A stretch of 64,000 nt of DNA from contig CAWASR010000019.1 of the NCBI GenBank assembly GCA_963784805.1, positions 248,001-312,000 of the forward strand, in the 5' to 3' direction. The first letter of the stretch is position 1; the number at the start of each line of letters is the position of its first letter. The position numbers and the translations under genes are program-made. The DNA is from Roseiarcus sp963784805. Its GTDB lineage: Bacteria; Pseudomonadota; Alphaproteobacteria; Rhizobiales; Beijerinckiaceae. The notes under the pieces are model-generated. The model did no database searches, had not been told where the DNA came from, and saw nothing but the letters and a program-made list of their open reading frames with translations. Positions 24,962-34,854 of the stretch are shown in pieces.

Positions 24962-26674
24962 TCATCCGTGACCTACGATCGTGGCCGTGTCGACCTCGTC
25001 GTAGCCGGGCAGCATCGGCGGCGTTTCGAACTGATGGAACGGCGGAGGCGAGGTCAGCGTCCATTCCAGCGTGGTCGCGCCCGGCCCCCACGGATTGTCG
25101 CCTGCGGCGCGCTTGGCCTTGAACGCCTCGTAGATGACATAGACGAACACGACCGCGCCGGCCCCTGAAACATAGGCCCCGAGCGACGACACCAGGTTCC
25201 AGAAGGTGTAGGCGTCGGCATAGTCGATGATGCGTCGGGGCATCCCCGCAAAGCCCAGGAAATGCTGGGGAAAGAAGGTGACATTGACGCCAACGAACGT
25301 CAGCCAGAAATGCATCTTCGCCAGCGCCTCGTTATAAAGATAGCCGGTCATCTTCGGGAACCAGTAGTAGAACCCGGCAAAGATCGAGAACACCGCGCCG
25401 AGCGACATCGTGTAGTGGAAATGCGCGACCACGTAATAGGTGTCGTGCACGTAGCGATCGATGGCGGCGTTGGCGAGCACGATGCCGGTGACGCCGCCGA
25501 CTGTGAACACGAATACGAAGCCGACCGCCCACAGCATCGGAGGTCTGAGCGAAATCGAGCCGCCCCACATCGTCGCGATCCAGGAAAATATCTTCACGCC
25601 CGTCGGAACCGCGATCACCATCGTGGTCAGGACGAAGAAGCGCTGCGCATTCAGCGACATGCCGGTCGTGAACATGTGGTGCGCCCAAACGATGAAACCC
25701 AAGATGGCGATCGCCAACATCGCATAGACCATGCCGACATAGCCGAAGATCGGCTTCTTCGAGAACGTCGACACGACCTGGCTGATGATGCCAAAGCCCG
25801 GAATGATGAGGATGTAGACCTCTGGATGGCCGAAAAACCAGAACAGATGCTGATACAGGATCGGATCGCCGCCGCCGGCGGGATTGAAGAACGAGGTGTG
25901 GAAGTTGCGGTCCGTCAGCAACATTGTCAGCGCCCCGGCCAACACCGGCAGCGCCAGCAGCAGCAGGAACGCGGTCACCAGCACCGACCACACGAACAGG
26001 GGCATCCGCATCATCGTCATGCCCGGCGCCCGCATGTTGAAGATCGTCGCGATGAAATTGATGGCGCCGACGATCGAGGACATGCCGGCCAAGTGCATCG
26101 ACAGGATGACGCAATCAACCGCGGGGCCCGGCGCCCCGACGTCGGACGAGAACGGCGGATACAAAACCCAGCCGCCCCCGAATCCCTTCATGCCCGGCGA
26201 TCCCTCGACGAAAAGAGAGGTGACGAGCAGCGAAAACGACGCCACCAGAAGCCAGAACGACATGTTGTTGAGCCGCGGGAAGGCCATGTCCGGCGCGCCG
26301 ATCAGAATCGGCACGAACCAATTGCCGAATCCACCCATCATCGCGGGCATCACCATGAAGAAAATCATGACGAGGGCGTGAGTGGTGAAGAACACGTTGT
26401 ACATGTTCTTGGCAGCGTCGATGGAGCCGTCTCCGGTAAGAATGGCCGAGATCGTGGGGAAAATTTGGATTCCCGGCGTCATCAGTTCCGCCCGGACCGC
26501 GACCGAAAGCAACGTGCCGAGCAGACCCGCTATCACCGCGAAAGCCAGGTAGAGCGTGCCGATGTCCTTATGGTTGGTCGAAAACAGATATCGGCGCCAT
26601 CCCGTAGGGTGGCCGTGCCCGTGGTCGTGGTGAGCCTCGACTTCAGAAGAAGTGAATCCGCTGACGGAAGCCAT
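24962..26674 (-). CDS. ctaD: Cytochrome c oxidase subunit I
   Basis: 570 residues with twelve or more membrane helices. It carries the haem-copper motifs: HALVMIFFMVMP (low-spin haem side), WFFGHPEVYILIIPGFG (CuB His and the His-Tyr crosslink region), and YYVVAHFHYTMS (haem a/a3 His ligands). The proton-channel context is typical of A-family aa3 oxidases. A His-rich N-terminal patch (HHDHGHGH, about residues 15-22) could bind metal. It is second of coxB-coxA-coxC, 28 bp after coxB. Confidence 0.97.
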   Translation of the reverse strand: MASVSGFTSSEVEAHHDHGHGHPTGWRRYLFSTNHKDIGTLYLAFAVIAGLLGTLLSVAVRAELMTPGIQIFPTISAILTGDGSIDAAKNMYNVFFTTHALVMIFFMVMPAMMGGFGNWFVPILIGAPDMAFPRLNNMSFWLLVASFSLLVTSLFVEGSPGMKGFGGGWVLYPPFSSDVGAPGPAVDCVILSMHLAGMSSIVGAINFIATIFNMRAPGMTMMRMPLFVWSVLVTAFLLLLALPVLAGALTMLLTDRNFHTSFFNPAGGGDPILYQHLFWFFGHPEVYILIIPGFGIISQVVSTFSKKPIFGYVGMVYAMLAIAILGFIVWAHHMFTTGMSLNAQRFFVLTTMVIAVPTGVKIFSWIATMWGGSISLRPPMLWAVGFVFVFTVGGVTGIVLANAAIDRYVHDTYYVVAHFHYTMSLGAVFSIFAGFYYWFPKMTGYLYNEALAKMHFWLTFVGVNVTFFPQHFLGFAGMPRRIIDYADAYTFWNLVSSLGAYVSGAGAVVFVYVIYEAFKAKRAAGDNPWGPGATTLEWTLTSPPPFHQFETPPMLPGYDEVDTATIVGHG

Positions 26675-26701
26675 GGTGATCGGTTCCTGTGCTTCGTGAA
26701 C

Positions 26702-27583
26702 TTACGGCGCCGCGCGCCGTGGTTCAGGGATGAGCGGCCGGGCGGCCGCAACGTCGACGACGCCGGAGGCCGCGAAATCCTTTTTGGCCTGGAGCAGCCA
26801 AGCATCGTAAGCCTTCTGGCTGACGACCCGGACCTCGATCGGCATGAACGCATGATCGATGCCGCAGATGTTCGAGCATTGCCCGTAATAGACGCCTTCC
26901 CGATCAGCCTTGAACCAGGCCTTGTTGAGTCGGCCGGGAATGGCGTCGATCTTGACCCCGAATGAGGGGACGGAGAACGAGTGAATGACATCCTGCGAAC
27001 TCACGTCAACCTCGATCGACTTGTTGACCGGCAACACCAACGGATTGTCGACAGTGAGAAGCCGGATGTCGCCGGGCTTGAGATCCTTGTCATCGACGAT
27101 CAGCGAATCAAACGCAAACCCGCCCTCGGCTTTTGGGTAGCCGTAGTTCCAGTGCCATTGCGAAGCCGTCACCTTCACCGTGAGGTCTGGCGGAGGGAGG
27201 ACAAGTTGCAGCGTCAGCAGGCGGAACGACGGAACTGCGATGATCACGAGCAGCAGCGCCGGCACGACCGTCCACACGATTTCGAGCAGGCTATTGTGCG
27301 TCCTCCGGGATGGGACCGGATGGGCCTTTTCGTTGAAGCGATAGACGACATATGTCAGCAGCGCGAGCACGAGGAGCGAAATGCCGGTTATCACTGGCAG
27401 CAGGACCCAGTTGTGCAGCCACTCGATGTCCTCTGCGTTTTGAGTGACCGCAGGGAGAAATCCCATTTGGCCCGGTAACGGGCCACCGAAAACAGCCGCT
27501 CGAACTGGCGATGAAGCCACGCTCGCGATGCCCGCGGCGTAAGCCAACGCGCCCGTCCGAATCAGCTTCGAGGCTCCAATCAC
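26702..27583 (-). CDS. ctaC: Cytochrome c oxidase subunit II
   Basis: 293 residues. A signal peptide (about 1-29) is followed by two membrane helices and a periplasmic cupredoxin domain with the binuclear CuA site. The ligands are in the segment DVIHSFSVPSFG (His) and in GQCSNICGIDHAFM (two Cys, Glu-equivalent backbone, His, Met). No C-terminal cytochrome c domain is fused, so this is the aa3 rather than the caa3 form. The GTG start has GGAGG 9-10 nt upstream. It is the first gene of the oxidase operon, and the 340 bp upstream are its likely promoter. Confidence 0.96.
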   Translation of the reverse strand: MIGASKLIRTGALAYAAGIASVASSPVRAAVFGGPLPGQMGFLPAVTQNAEDIEWLHNWVLLPVITGISLLVLALLTYVVYRFNEKAHPVPSRRTHNSLLEIVWTVVPALLLVIIAVPSFRLLTLQLVLPPPDLTVKVTASQWHWNYGYPKAEGGFAFDSLIVDDKDLKPGDIRLLTVDNPLVLPVNKSIEVDVSSQDVIHSFSVPSFGVKIDAIPGRLNKAWFKADREGVYYGQCSNICGIDHAFMPIEVRVVSQKAYDAWLLQAKKDFAASGVVDVAAARPLIPEPRRAAP

Positions 27584-28055
27584 CGTCGCCGGCCTCCGAT
27601 TTCACATGCGCGCGCGCTTCGCGCGCCGCAATACTCGCCCGCCCAAGGCTTCTTCTTAGGCGCCGACGATACACCGCGACCGCAAAAATTGACAAACGAA
27701 AAGATTCTCCGCTGCCAGTCGCTCGTCGGGACGAAACCGCGTTTTTGAACGTGCGCCCGGCCGTTTCAGTGAGGACAGCGTCGTCACGCCGGTTCCGCGT
27801 CACAATGCCGCACCCGCCGCGCGACTTCCAGGTTATGGTGGACGGCGACCGCCGCAGCTCTGAGCTCGCCGCCTCTCAATAGTCCTCGACGGACATTTCC
27901 GACCCTTAGCCGGAAATAACTATATGATTCGCCTTTGGCGCAATCGGGCCCTTGGCGACGTTTTCCACTTGGCGGACAGTGTTAGGGCCCGCAATATGAA
28001 AGCGACATTTGGCCTTTGGCTGGCGCGTAGGGGCGCCATCGACAGGGAAGACGCC
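27584..28055. other. Divergent intergenic region upstream of coxB
   Basis: About 470 bp between coxB (minus) and the coiled-coil protein gene (plus). It must hold both promoters. An in-frame extension of the coiled-coil gene reaches back to 27924 but lacks a family-like sequence. I see no repeat or RNA gene. Confidence 0.5.
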
Positions 28056-28700
28056 ATGGCTTTCGATTCGGCCGACAGATTTAGCCGGCCGGTCCCGTTC
28101 GCACTGGCGGCTGTGGCCGTCGTCGGCTGGCTGCTTGCCGCCTTTTTTTGGTCGCAAGTCTCGCAGACGCGAACCGAGACGACGCAGTCGCTGCGCTCGG
28201 CCGAACGGGCGCGCGAAGCGCTGGCCACAGACCTGCAAAATCTGCAGAAGGCGGCAGGCACGGCCGCCGACCTTAAAAAGCAGGCGGCTGACGCCGAAAA
28301 GGCGTTGTCGGACGCATCGGCCGCTCGAGCGTCGGCGCAAAACGAGCTCGCCGACCTGACCAAGCAAATCGGCGACGCCAAGCTCGCAATTTCGGGCGCG
28401 CAGGAGGAGGCCAGCGCCCGGACCCGCGATCTACAGGCGGTCGACGCTCGGCTCAAGGAAGCGAGCGACCGCTTCGCTGCGGAGGAAAGCCAGTCCCAGG
28501 CCCTGCTGACCGAACAAACGAGAGTGCAGGGCGAGGTCGCGGCTGCTCAAGCCGCGCTCGCGCAGGCTCGGGATCAGACCGCTGCGGCGCAGAAGCAGTT
28601 CGAGGGCCTACAGAACCAGATTAACGCCGCGACCAGCGAACTCAACGCGCTGCAAGACCAAATCCGCGCCGCGAGGGCCAGAGTGAATTCGGCGCCATGA
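28056..28700 (+). CDS. Membrane-anchored coiled-coil protein
   Basis: 214 residues. One membrane helix near the N-terminus (about 14-33, FALAAVAVVGWLLAAFFW) is followed by some 170 residues of almost uninterrupted heptad-repeat sequence rich in Ala, Gln, Glu, Lys and Arg. Topology is probably N-in with the coiled coil in the periplasm. The ATG at 28056 has AGGGAAG just upstream; the frame is open to 27924 but the extension looks unrelated. It lies 130 bp before the glycogen operon in the same direction, but a promoter may separate them. The function is unknown; low-complexity coiled coils give no reliable family. Confidence 0.7.
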   Translation: MAFDSADRFSRPVPFALAAVAVVGWLLAAFFWSQVSQTRTETTQSLRSAERAREALATDLQNLQKAAGTAADLKKQAADAEKALSDASAARASAQNELADLTKQIGDAKLAISGAQEEASARTRDLQAVDARLKEASDRFAAEESQSQALLTEQTRVQGEVAAAQAALAQARDQTAAAQKQFEGLQNQINAATSELNALQDQIRAARARVNSAP

Positions 28701-28830
28701 TGCACAACTCGGCCACGTGGCGCGATCGCCCCGTAGCGGGATTGTGCGTCGCGGCAACCGTGTTACAAACTATGTGCGGACGCGAGCCACGGGCGGCTCA
28801 GCCTCAGCGGACCGCTGTCATCGAGGCGAC

Positions 28831-31317
28831 ATGGATACTCTCAGCGCGAACGGCGAGGCGACGGCCCAGGGGAGCATGTCTCCGCCCCATACGGCGGCGC
28901 AACTCAAGGAGGCTGTGCTCGCCAAGTTGACCTATGCCGTCGGCAAGATTCCCAAGGCCGCCAGCCAGCGCGACTGGTTTTTGGCCGTCGCGTTCGCCAC
29001 CCGCGACATCGTCGTCGACCACTGGTTGACGTCGACCACCCGCGCCTACGCCGACGGGCGCAAGCGAGTCTATTATCTCTCTCTGGAATTCCTGATCGGA
29101 CGCCTGCTGTTCGACGCGATGACCAATCTCGGCATCGTGGAGCCGATGACGGAGGCGCTCGATGAACTCGGGGTCAATCTGAGCGCGTTGCGCCGGGTTG
29201 AGCCGGACGCCGCGCTGGGCAATGGCGGTCTGGGGCGCCTCGCCGCCTGCTTCATGGACAGCATGGCGACGCTCTCCATCGCCGCTCACGGCTACGGCAT
29301 TCGATACGACAACGGATTGTTCCGCCAGATTATCCACAGCGGCTGGCAGCAGGAGACTCCGGAAGACTGGCTCGCCAACGGCAATCCATGGGAATTCGAG
29401 CGCCCCGAAGTCAGTTATGCGATCGGTTTCGGCGGCTGGGTCGAAATGGTGCAGGGCGAGGACGATCGGACGCGCCATATTTGGCATCCGGCCGAGACGG
29501 TCGAGGCGGTCGGCTACGACACCCCGATCGTCGGCTGGCGCGGCGCGCACGTGAACACGCTGCGCTTATGGTCGGCGCGCGCGCCCGACCCTTTCAAGCT
29601 CGAGGCGTTCAACGCCGGCGACTTCGTAGGCGCGCTCTCCGACACCGTGCGCGCCGAGGCGATTTCCAAGGTGCTTTACCCCAGCGACGCGACCCCGGCG
29701 GGCCAGGAGTTGCGTCTACGGCAGGAATATTTCTTCGCCTCCGCCTCCCTGCTCGACCTCATTCGCCGCCATATCAAACAGCACCAGGACGTGCGCGCGC
29801 TCCCCGAGCGCGCCGCAGTCCAGCTCAACGACACCCATCCCGCCATCGCCATTCCCGAGCTGATGCGCATTCTCGTCGACCTCAACGGCCTCGAATGGGA
29901 CGAGGCCTGGGCAATCACGCAAGCGACCTTCTCCTATACGAATCACACGCTGCTGCCGGAGGCCCTCGAAAGCTGGCCGGTGCCGCTGATGGAGAGGCTG
30001 CTGCCCCGCCACATGCAGATCATCTATCTCCTCAATGCGGCCCATCTTGACAGCGCGCGACGACGCGGCTTCATCGATCCGGCCATTCTCACCTCGCTCT
30101 CGCTGATCGACGAACATGCGGGTCGTCGCGTCAGGATGGGCAATCTCGCCTTCATCGGCTCGCACAAGATCAACGGCGTCTCGGCCCTGCACACGGACCT
30201 GATGCGCAAGACCGTTTTCCACAGTTTCAACACCGTCTATCCCGGCCGAATCGTCAACAAGACTAACGGCATCACTTTTCGCCGGTGGCTCATCGAATGC
30301 AACCCGGCCCTGACCGAGCTCATTCGCTCGACGGTCGGCGACCGCGCGCTCTACGACGCCGAGGCGCTCAAGGGCTTCGCCGCCTACGCGGACGATCCTT
30401 CGATGCAGGAGCGCGTGGAGGCGGCGCGGCGCGCCGCCAAGATCGCGTTGGCGCGCCACGTCGCCGATCTTCTTACCCAGCGCATCAACCCCGATGCGAT
30501 GTTCGACGTGCAGGTCAAGCGCATTCACGAATACAAGCGCCAGCTGCTCAACATTCTCGAGACGGTGGCGCGCTATAACGCGATCCGCGCCAATCCGACC
30601 ATCGAATTCGCCCCGCGCGTCAAAATCTTCTCCGGCAAGGCGGCGGCGAGCTATACTCAGGCCAAACTCATCATCAAGCTCGCCATCGACGTCGCGAAGG
30701 TCGTCAATTCGGATCCGACCGTGCGCGGCCTTTTGAAGGTCGTGTTCCTGCCCAACTACAATGTCTCCCTCGCCGAGAGGATCATGCCCGCCGCCGATCT
30801 CTCCGAGCAGATCTCGACCGCGGGGATGGAGGCTTCAGGCACCGGCAACATGAAGATGGCCCTCAATGGCGCATTGACGATCGGCACCCTCGACGGCGCC
30901 AATGTGGAGTTGCGCGACCACGTCGGCGGCGACAACATTTTCATTTTCGGCCTGACCGCGTCCGAAGTCGAGGAGGCGCGCGCTCAAGGGATCGACGCCA
31001 CGGAGCGCATAGAAGCCTCGCCGGTGCTGCGCGAAGCGTTGGAGGAAATCGCCTCGGGCGTGTTCTCGAACGACGACGCGACGCGCTATCATGGCCTCGT
31101 CGACGCCCTTACCCACCACGACTATTTCATGGTTTGCGCAGATTTCGACGCCTACTGGACGACGCAGATGAAGATCGATCAGGCCTGGCGCGACCGCAAG
31201 CGCTGGATGCGATCGAGCATTCTCAATACCGCCAATGCCGGCTGGTTCTCATCCGACCGCACGATCACCGAATACGCAAGCGAGATATGGAATGCGCCGT
31301 TCGTTCCGATAGACTGA
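28831..31317 (+). CDS. glgP: Glycogen/starch phosphorylase
   Basis: 828 residues, the usual length. It releases glucose 1-phosphate from the non-reducing ends of glycogen with pyridoxal phosphate. The PLP-binding segment, including EASGTGNMKMALNGA, is intact with its Lys. The substrate-site loop NDTHPAIAIPELMR and the N-terminal VYYLSLEFLIGRLL are also present. I chose the ATG at 28831; the open frame begins at a GTG at 28717 but the added residues do not resemble the family. It is the first gene of glgP-glgB-glgC-glgA-glgX/malQ, with a 21-bp gap to glgB. Confidence 0.96.
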   Translation: MDTLSANGEATAQGSMSPPHTAAQLKEAVLAKLTYAVGKIPKAASQRDWFLAVAFATRDIVVDHWLTSTTRAYADGRKRVYYLSLEFLIGRLLFDAMTNLGIVEPMTEALDELGVNLSALRRVEPDAALGNGGLGRLAACFMDSMATLSIAAHGYGIRYDNGLFRQIIHSGWQQETPEDWLANGNPWEFERPEVSYAIGFGGWVEMVQGEDDRTRHIWHPAETVEAVGYDTPIVGWRGAHVNTLRLWSARAPDPFKLEAFNAGDFVGALSDTVRAEAISKVLYPSDATPAGQELRLRQEYFFASASLLDLIRRHIKQHQDVRALPERAAVQLNDTHPAIAIPELMRILVDLNGLEWDEAWAITQATFSYTNHTLLPEALESWPVPLMERLLPRHMQIIYLLNAAHLDSARRRGFIDPAILTSLSLIDEHAGRRVRMGNLAFIGSHKINGVSALHTDLMRKTVFHSFNTVYPGRIVNKTNGITFRRWLIECNPALTELIRSTVGDRALYDAEALKGFAAYADDPSMQERVEAARRAAKIALARHVADLLTQRINPDAMFDVQVKRIHEYKRQLLNILETVARYNAIRANPTIEFAPRVKIFSGKAAASYTQAKLIIKLAIDVAKVVNSDPTVRGLLKVVFLPNYNVSLAERIMPAADLSEQISTAGMEASGTGNMKMALNGALTIGTLDGANVELRDHVGGDNIFIFGLTASEVEEARAQGIDATERIEASPVLREALEEIASGVFSNDDATRYHGLVDALTHHDYFMVCADFDAYWTTQMKIDQAWRDRKRWMRSSILNTANAGWFSSDRTITEYASEIWNAPFVPID

Positions 31318-31338
31318 ACTTACGGTCAGGAGGCCGAA

Positions 31339-33558
31339 ATGCGGGAGGACGACTGGAGAGCGCGAGAGGAGGACATCGACGCAATCGCGTCGGCCCGCCA
31401 GCCTGATCCTTTCGCGGTGCTCGGCCCACACTTGACCCCCAACGGATGGGTCATTCGAGCCTTTGCGCCCGACGCAATCCGCGTCCGCGCGCTTACGCGC
31501 GAGGGCAAGCCTCTGGCCGAACTGCCGCGTCGCAAGGACGATTTCTTCGAGGCGCTGATCCCTTTGGTCAAGGAGCGCCCGGCCTATCGGATCGAAGTCG
31601 AGACCGCGCTCGGAACGTCTTCGTACATCGATAGCTACGCTTTCGGGCCGGCGCTGGGCCCGCTGGACGACTACCTGCTGCGCGAGGGTTCGCATCGACA
31701 GCTCTTTCGCCGACTCGGCGCCCAGATCACGCGCCACGAAGGCGTCGACGGCGTCCTGTTCGCGCTTTGGGCGCCTAACGCGACGCGCGCCTCGATCGTC
31801 GGCGACTTCAATCGGTGGGACGGCCGGCGGTGCCAGATGCGCAAGCGTTTCGACAGTGGCCTTTGGGAGATTTTCGTCCCCCACCTGACCGTTGGAGCGG
31901 TCTACAAATACGAACTCGCCGGGCCCGACGGCGCGCTTTTGCCGCTGAAGGCCGACCCATTCGGCTTCGAGGCGGAGCTGCGCCCCTCGACAGCCTCCGT
32001 CGTCGCCGACAGCGCCGATTTTCCCTGGACCGACGCCGACTACATGGCCCGGCGGGGCGAGGGCGAACCGCGGCGTAAGCCGATGTCGATCTACGAGGTC
32101 CATCTTGGCTCGTGGCGGCGCGGCGAGGACGGGCGCTTTCTCACCTATGACGAACTCGCCGACCAGCTGATTCCCTACGCCGCGGGCATGGGCTACACCC
32201 ATATCGAACTTATGCCGATCAGCGAACACCCGCTCGACGAATCCTGGGGTTACCAGCCGATCGGCCTGTTCGCGCCGACGCGACGCTTCGGCGAGCCGGC
32301 CGGCTTCGCGCGCTTCGTCGACCGGGCGCACGCAACTGGACTTGGCGTAATTCTCGACTGGGCGCCGGCGCATTTCCCCACCGACGAACATGGTCTGGCG
32401 CGGTTCGACGGCACGGCGCTCTACGAGCACGCCGATCCGCGCAAGGGCTTTCATCCCGACTGGAACACGGCGATCTACAATTTCGGTCGGCACGAAGTCG
32501 CGAATTTCCTCTACGCCAACGCGCTCTATTGGGTCGACCGCTTTCATATCGACGGGCTGCGCGTCGACGCCGTCGCCTCGATGCTGTACCTCGACTATTC
32601 GCGCCGCGAGGGCGAATGGCTGCCCAACGCGGACGGCAGCAAGGAGAACCGCGAGGCGATCGCCTTCCTGCGCCGCGCCAACGAACTCGTTTATGGCGGC
32701 TTTCCGGGCGCGGTGACGATCGCGGAGGAATCAACCGCGTTTCCCGGGGTCTCGCGCCCGACTGACCAAGGCGGACTCGGTTTTGGCTTCAAGTGGAACA
32801 TGGGCTGGATGCACGACACGCTCGACTACATGTCGCGCGATCCAATCTATCGCCGCTGGAACCACGACAAAATGACGTTCGGGCTTCTTTACGCCTTCAG
32901 CGAGAATTTCGTGCTGCCGATCTCGCACGACGAAGTGGTGCACGGCAAAGGCTCGCTGGTCGCCAAGATGCCCGGCGACGAGTGGCGCCGTTTCGCCAAC
33001 GTCCGCGCCTTCTATGGCTTCATGTGGGGCCATCCTGGCAAGAAGCTCCTGTTCATGGGCCAGGAGTTTGGGCAGACGAGCGAGTGGAACGCGACGGAGT
33101 CCCTGCCCTGGTGGCTGCTCAAACATTCGCCGCATCAGGGCGTGCAGGCGCTGATCCGCGACCTCAACCGGCTTTATCGCGAGACGCCTGCGCTCCATGT
33201 GCGCGACTGCGAGCCGGAAGGCTTCCATTGGATCGTAGCCAACGACGACACGCAGTCCGTGATGGCCTTTCTGCGCCGCGGCGCGCCGAGCGATCCGCCG
33301 GTCGCGGTCGTTTGCAATTTCACGCCCGAGCCGCGGCAGAATTATCTGCTCGGACTGCCCTACGAAGGCCATTGGCGCGAGGCGCTCAATAGCGACGCCA
33401 GTCCTTATGGAGGTTCGAATATGGGCAATTTCGGCGGGGTTGCGGCGCAAGCGCGGCCTTCGCACGGCTTCCCGGCTTCAGCGGCTTTGGTCCTGCCGCC
33501 GCTTTCGACCTTGTTCCTAGTATTCACCCCACCCGGCGCCGACGGTGCGGCGCCCTGA
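31339..33558 (+). CDS. glgB: 1,4-alpha-glucan branching enzyme (GH13)
   Basis: 739 residues, matching GlgB. It makes alpha-1,6 branches in glycogen. N-terminal carbohydrate-binding modules of the CBM48 type (residues about 25-220) precede the GH13 barrel. The catalytic segments are visible: nucleophile in DGLRVDAVASMLYLDYSR, acid/base in TIAEEST, and transition-state His-Asp in LPISHDEVVHGKGS. Second in the glycogen operon, with the ATG preceded by CAGGAGG. The glgC start follows after 12 bp. Confidence 0.97.
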   Translation: MREDDWRAREEDIDAIASARQPDPFAVLGPHLTPNGWVIRAFAPDAIRVRALTREGKPLAELPRRKDDFFEALIPLVKERPAYRIEVETALGTSSYIDSYAFGPALGPLDDYLLREGSHRQLFRRLGAQITRHEGVDGVLFALWAPNATRASIVGDFNRWDGRRCQMRKRFDSGLWEIFVPHLTVGAVYKYELAGPDGALLPLKADPFGFEAELRPSTASVVADSADFPWTDADYMARRGEGEPRRKPMSIYEVHLGSWRRGEDGRFLTYDELADQLIPYAAGMGYTHIELMPISEHPLDESWGYQPIGLFAPTRRFGEPAGFARFVDRAHATGLGVILDWAPAHFPTDEHGLARFDGTALYEHADPRKGFHPDWNTAIYNFGRHEVANFLYANALYWVDRFHIDGLRVDAVASMLYLDYSRREGEWLPNADGSKENREAIAFLRRANELVYGGFPGAVTIAEESTAFPGVSRPTDQGGLGFGFKWNMGWMHDTLDYMSRDPIYRRWNHDKMTFGLLYAFSENFVLPISHDEVVHGKGSLVAKMPGDEWRRFANVRAFYGFMWGHPGKKLLFMGQEFGQTSEWNATESLPWWLLKHSPHQGVQALIRDLNRLYRETPALHVRDCEPEGFHWIVANDDTQSVMAFLRRGAPSDPPVAVVCNFTPEPRQNYLLGLPYEGHWREALNSDASPYGGSNMGNFGGVAAQARPSHGFPASAALVLPPLSTLFLVFTPPGADGAAP

Positions 33559-33570
33559 CAGGAGTTCAGG

Positions 33571-34854
33571 ATGGCCAGGACGAAGACAGCCAAGGAGCTC
33601 GGCGTTTCGGCGCCCTATGCTCGCCACGCGATGGCCTACGTTCTAGCCGGCGGCCGCGGCAGCAGACTCCTCGAACTCACTGACCGCCGGGCCAAGCCCG
33701 CGGTCTACTTCGCCGGCAAGTCGCGCATCATCGACTTCGCTCTTTCAAATGCGCTCAACTCAGGCATTCGCCGCATAGCAGTCGCCACGCAATACAAGGC
33801 CCATAGCCTCATACGCCACCTGCAGCGCGGATGGAACTTCTTCCGCCCCGAGCGGAACGAGAGTTTCGACATCCTGCCCGCCTCGCAGCGCGTGTCCGAG
33901 ACCATGTGGTACCTGGGCACGGCTGACGCGGTCTTTCAGAACATCGACATCATCGAGAGCTATCGTCCGCTCTTCATCGTCCTGCTCGCCGGCGACCACA
34001 TATACAAGATGGACTACGAGAAGATGCTGCAGCAACACGTCGACTCGGGCGCGGACGTGACGGTCGGCTGTCTCGAGGCCTCGCTCGAGGAGGCCACGGC
34101 CTTTGGCGTCATGCACGTCGACGTGAACGACGTGATCTTCGCCTTCCTGGAAAAGCCTAAGAACCCGCCGCATATGCCGGGCAAACCCGACGTCGCGCTC
34201 TGCAGCATGGGCATCTACGTATTCGAGACCACGTTCCTGATCGACATGCTGAAGCGCGACGCGGCCGATCCGAATTCGAGCCATGATTTCGGCAAAGACA
34301 TCATCCCCTACATCGTCAAGAACGGCAAAGCGGTCGCGCACCACTTTTCTGATTCGTGCGTGATCTCGACCGGGGAGGCCAGGCACTACTGGCGCGATGT
34401 CGGGACCGTCGACGCCTATTGGGCCGCCAATATCGACCTGACCGACGTCGTCCCCGATCTCGACCTCTACGATCGCGGCTGGCCGATCTGGACTTACGGC
34501 GAGATCACGCCGCCGGCGAAATTCGTGCATGACGTCGAGGGTCGGCGCGGACAGGCGACCGCGTCGCTCCTTTCGGGCGGCTGCATCATTTCGGGCGCAT
34601 CGATCAGCCGCTCGCTGGTGTTCACCGGCGTGCACGTCCATTCCTACTCCACGATCCATGAGGCGGTCGTGCTGCCCTATGTGCAAATCGGCCAAAACGT
34701 GCGACTGAGCAAGGTGATCATCGACAGCGACGTGACCATTCCCGACGGTCTGGTGGTCGGCGAGGACCCGGAACTTGACGCCAAGAGATTCCGGCGCACG
34801 GATCAAGGCGTGACGTTGATCACCAAGCCGATGATCGACAAGCTCCCTCAGTGA
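33571..34854 (+). CDS. glgC: Glucose-1-phosphate adenylyltransferase (ADP-glucose pyrophosphorylase)
   Basis: 427 residues. It makes ADP-glucose from ATP and glucose 1-phosphate, the committed and allosterically controlled step. The nucleotide-binding loop is AGGRGSRLLELT and the Lys-containing effector and substrate segments follow (RRAKPAVYFAGKSRIIDF). The C-terminal part has the left-handed beta-helix repeats (CIISGASISRSLVFTGVHV). The stop overlaps glgA by the ATG-containing motif at 34851. It lies third in the operon. Confidence 0.97.
   Translation: MARTKTAKELGVSAPYARHAMAYVLAGGRGSRLLELTDRRAKPAVYFAGKSRIIDFALSNALNSGIRRIAVATQYKAHSLIRHLQRGWNFFRPERNESFDILPASQRVSETMWYLGTADAVFQNIDIIESYRPLFIVLLAGDHIYKMDYEKMLQQHVDSGADVTVGCLEASLEEATAFGVMHVDVNDVIFAFLEKPKNPPHMPGKPDVALCSMGIYVFETTFLIDMLKRDAADPNSSHDFGKDIIPYIVKNGKAVAHHFSDSCVISTGEARHYWRDVGTVDAYWAANIDLTDVVPDLDLYDRGWPIWTYGEITPPAKFVHDVEGRRGQATASLLSGGCIISGASISRSLVFTGVHVHSYSTIHEAVVLPYVQIGQNVRLSKVIIDSDVTIPDGLVVGEDPELDAKRFRRTDQGVTLITKPMIDKLPQ

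Noticed and set aside
25262..26965. A 567-codon plus-strand open frame across coxA/coxB
   Set aside because: It is exactly antisense to two well-conserved oxidase genes and its translation is rich in His, Arg, Asp and Gln without domain similarity, typical of the shadow of a GC-rich gene.
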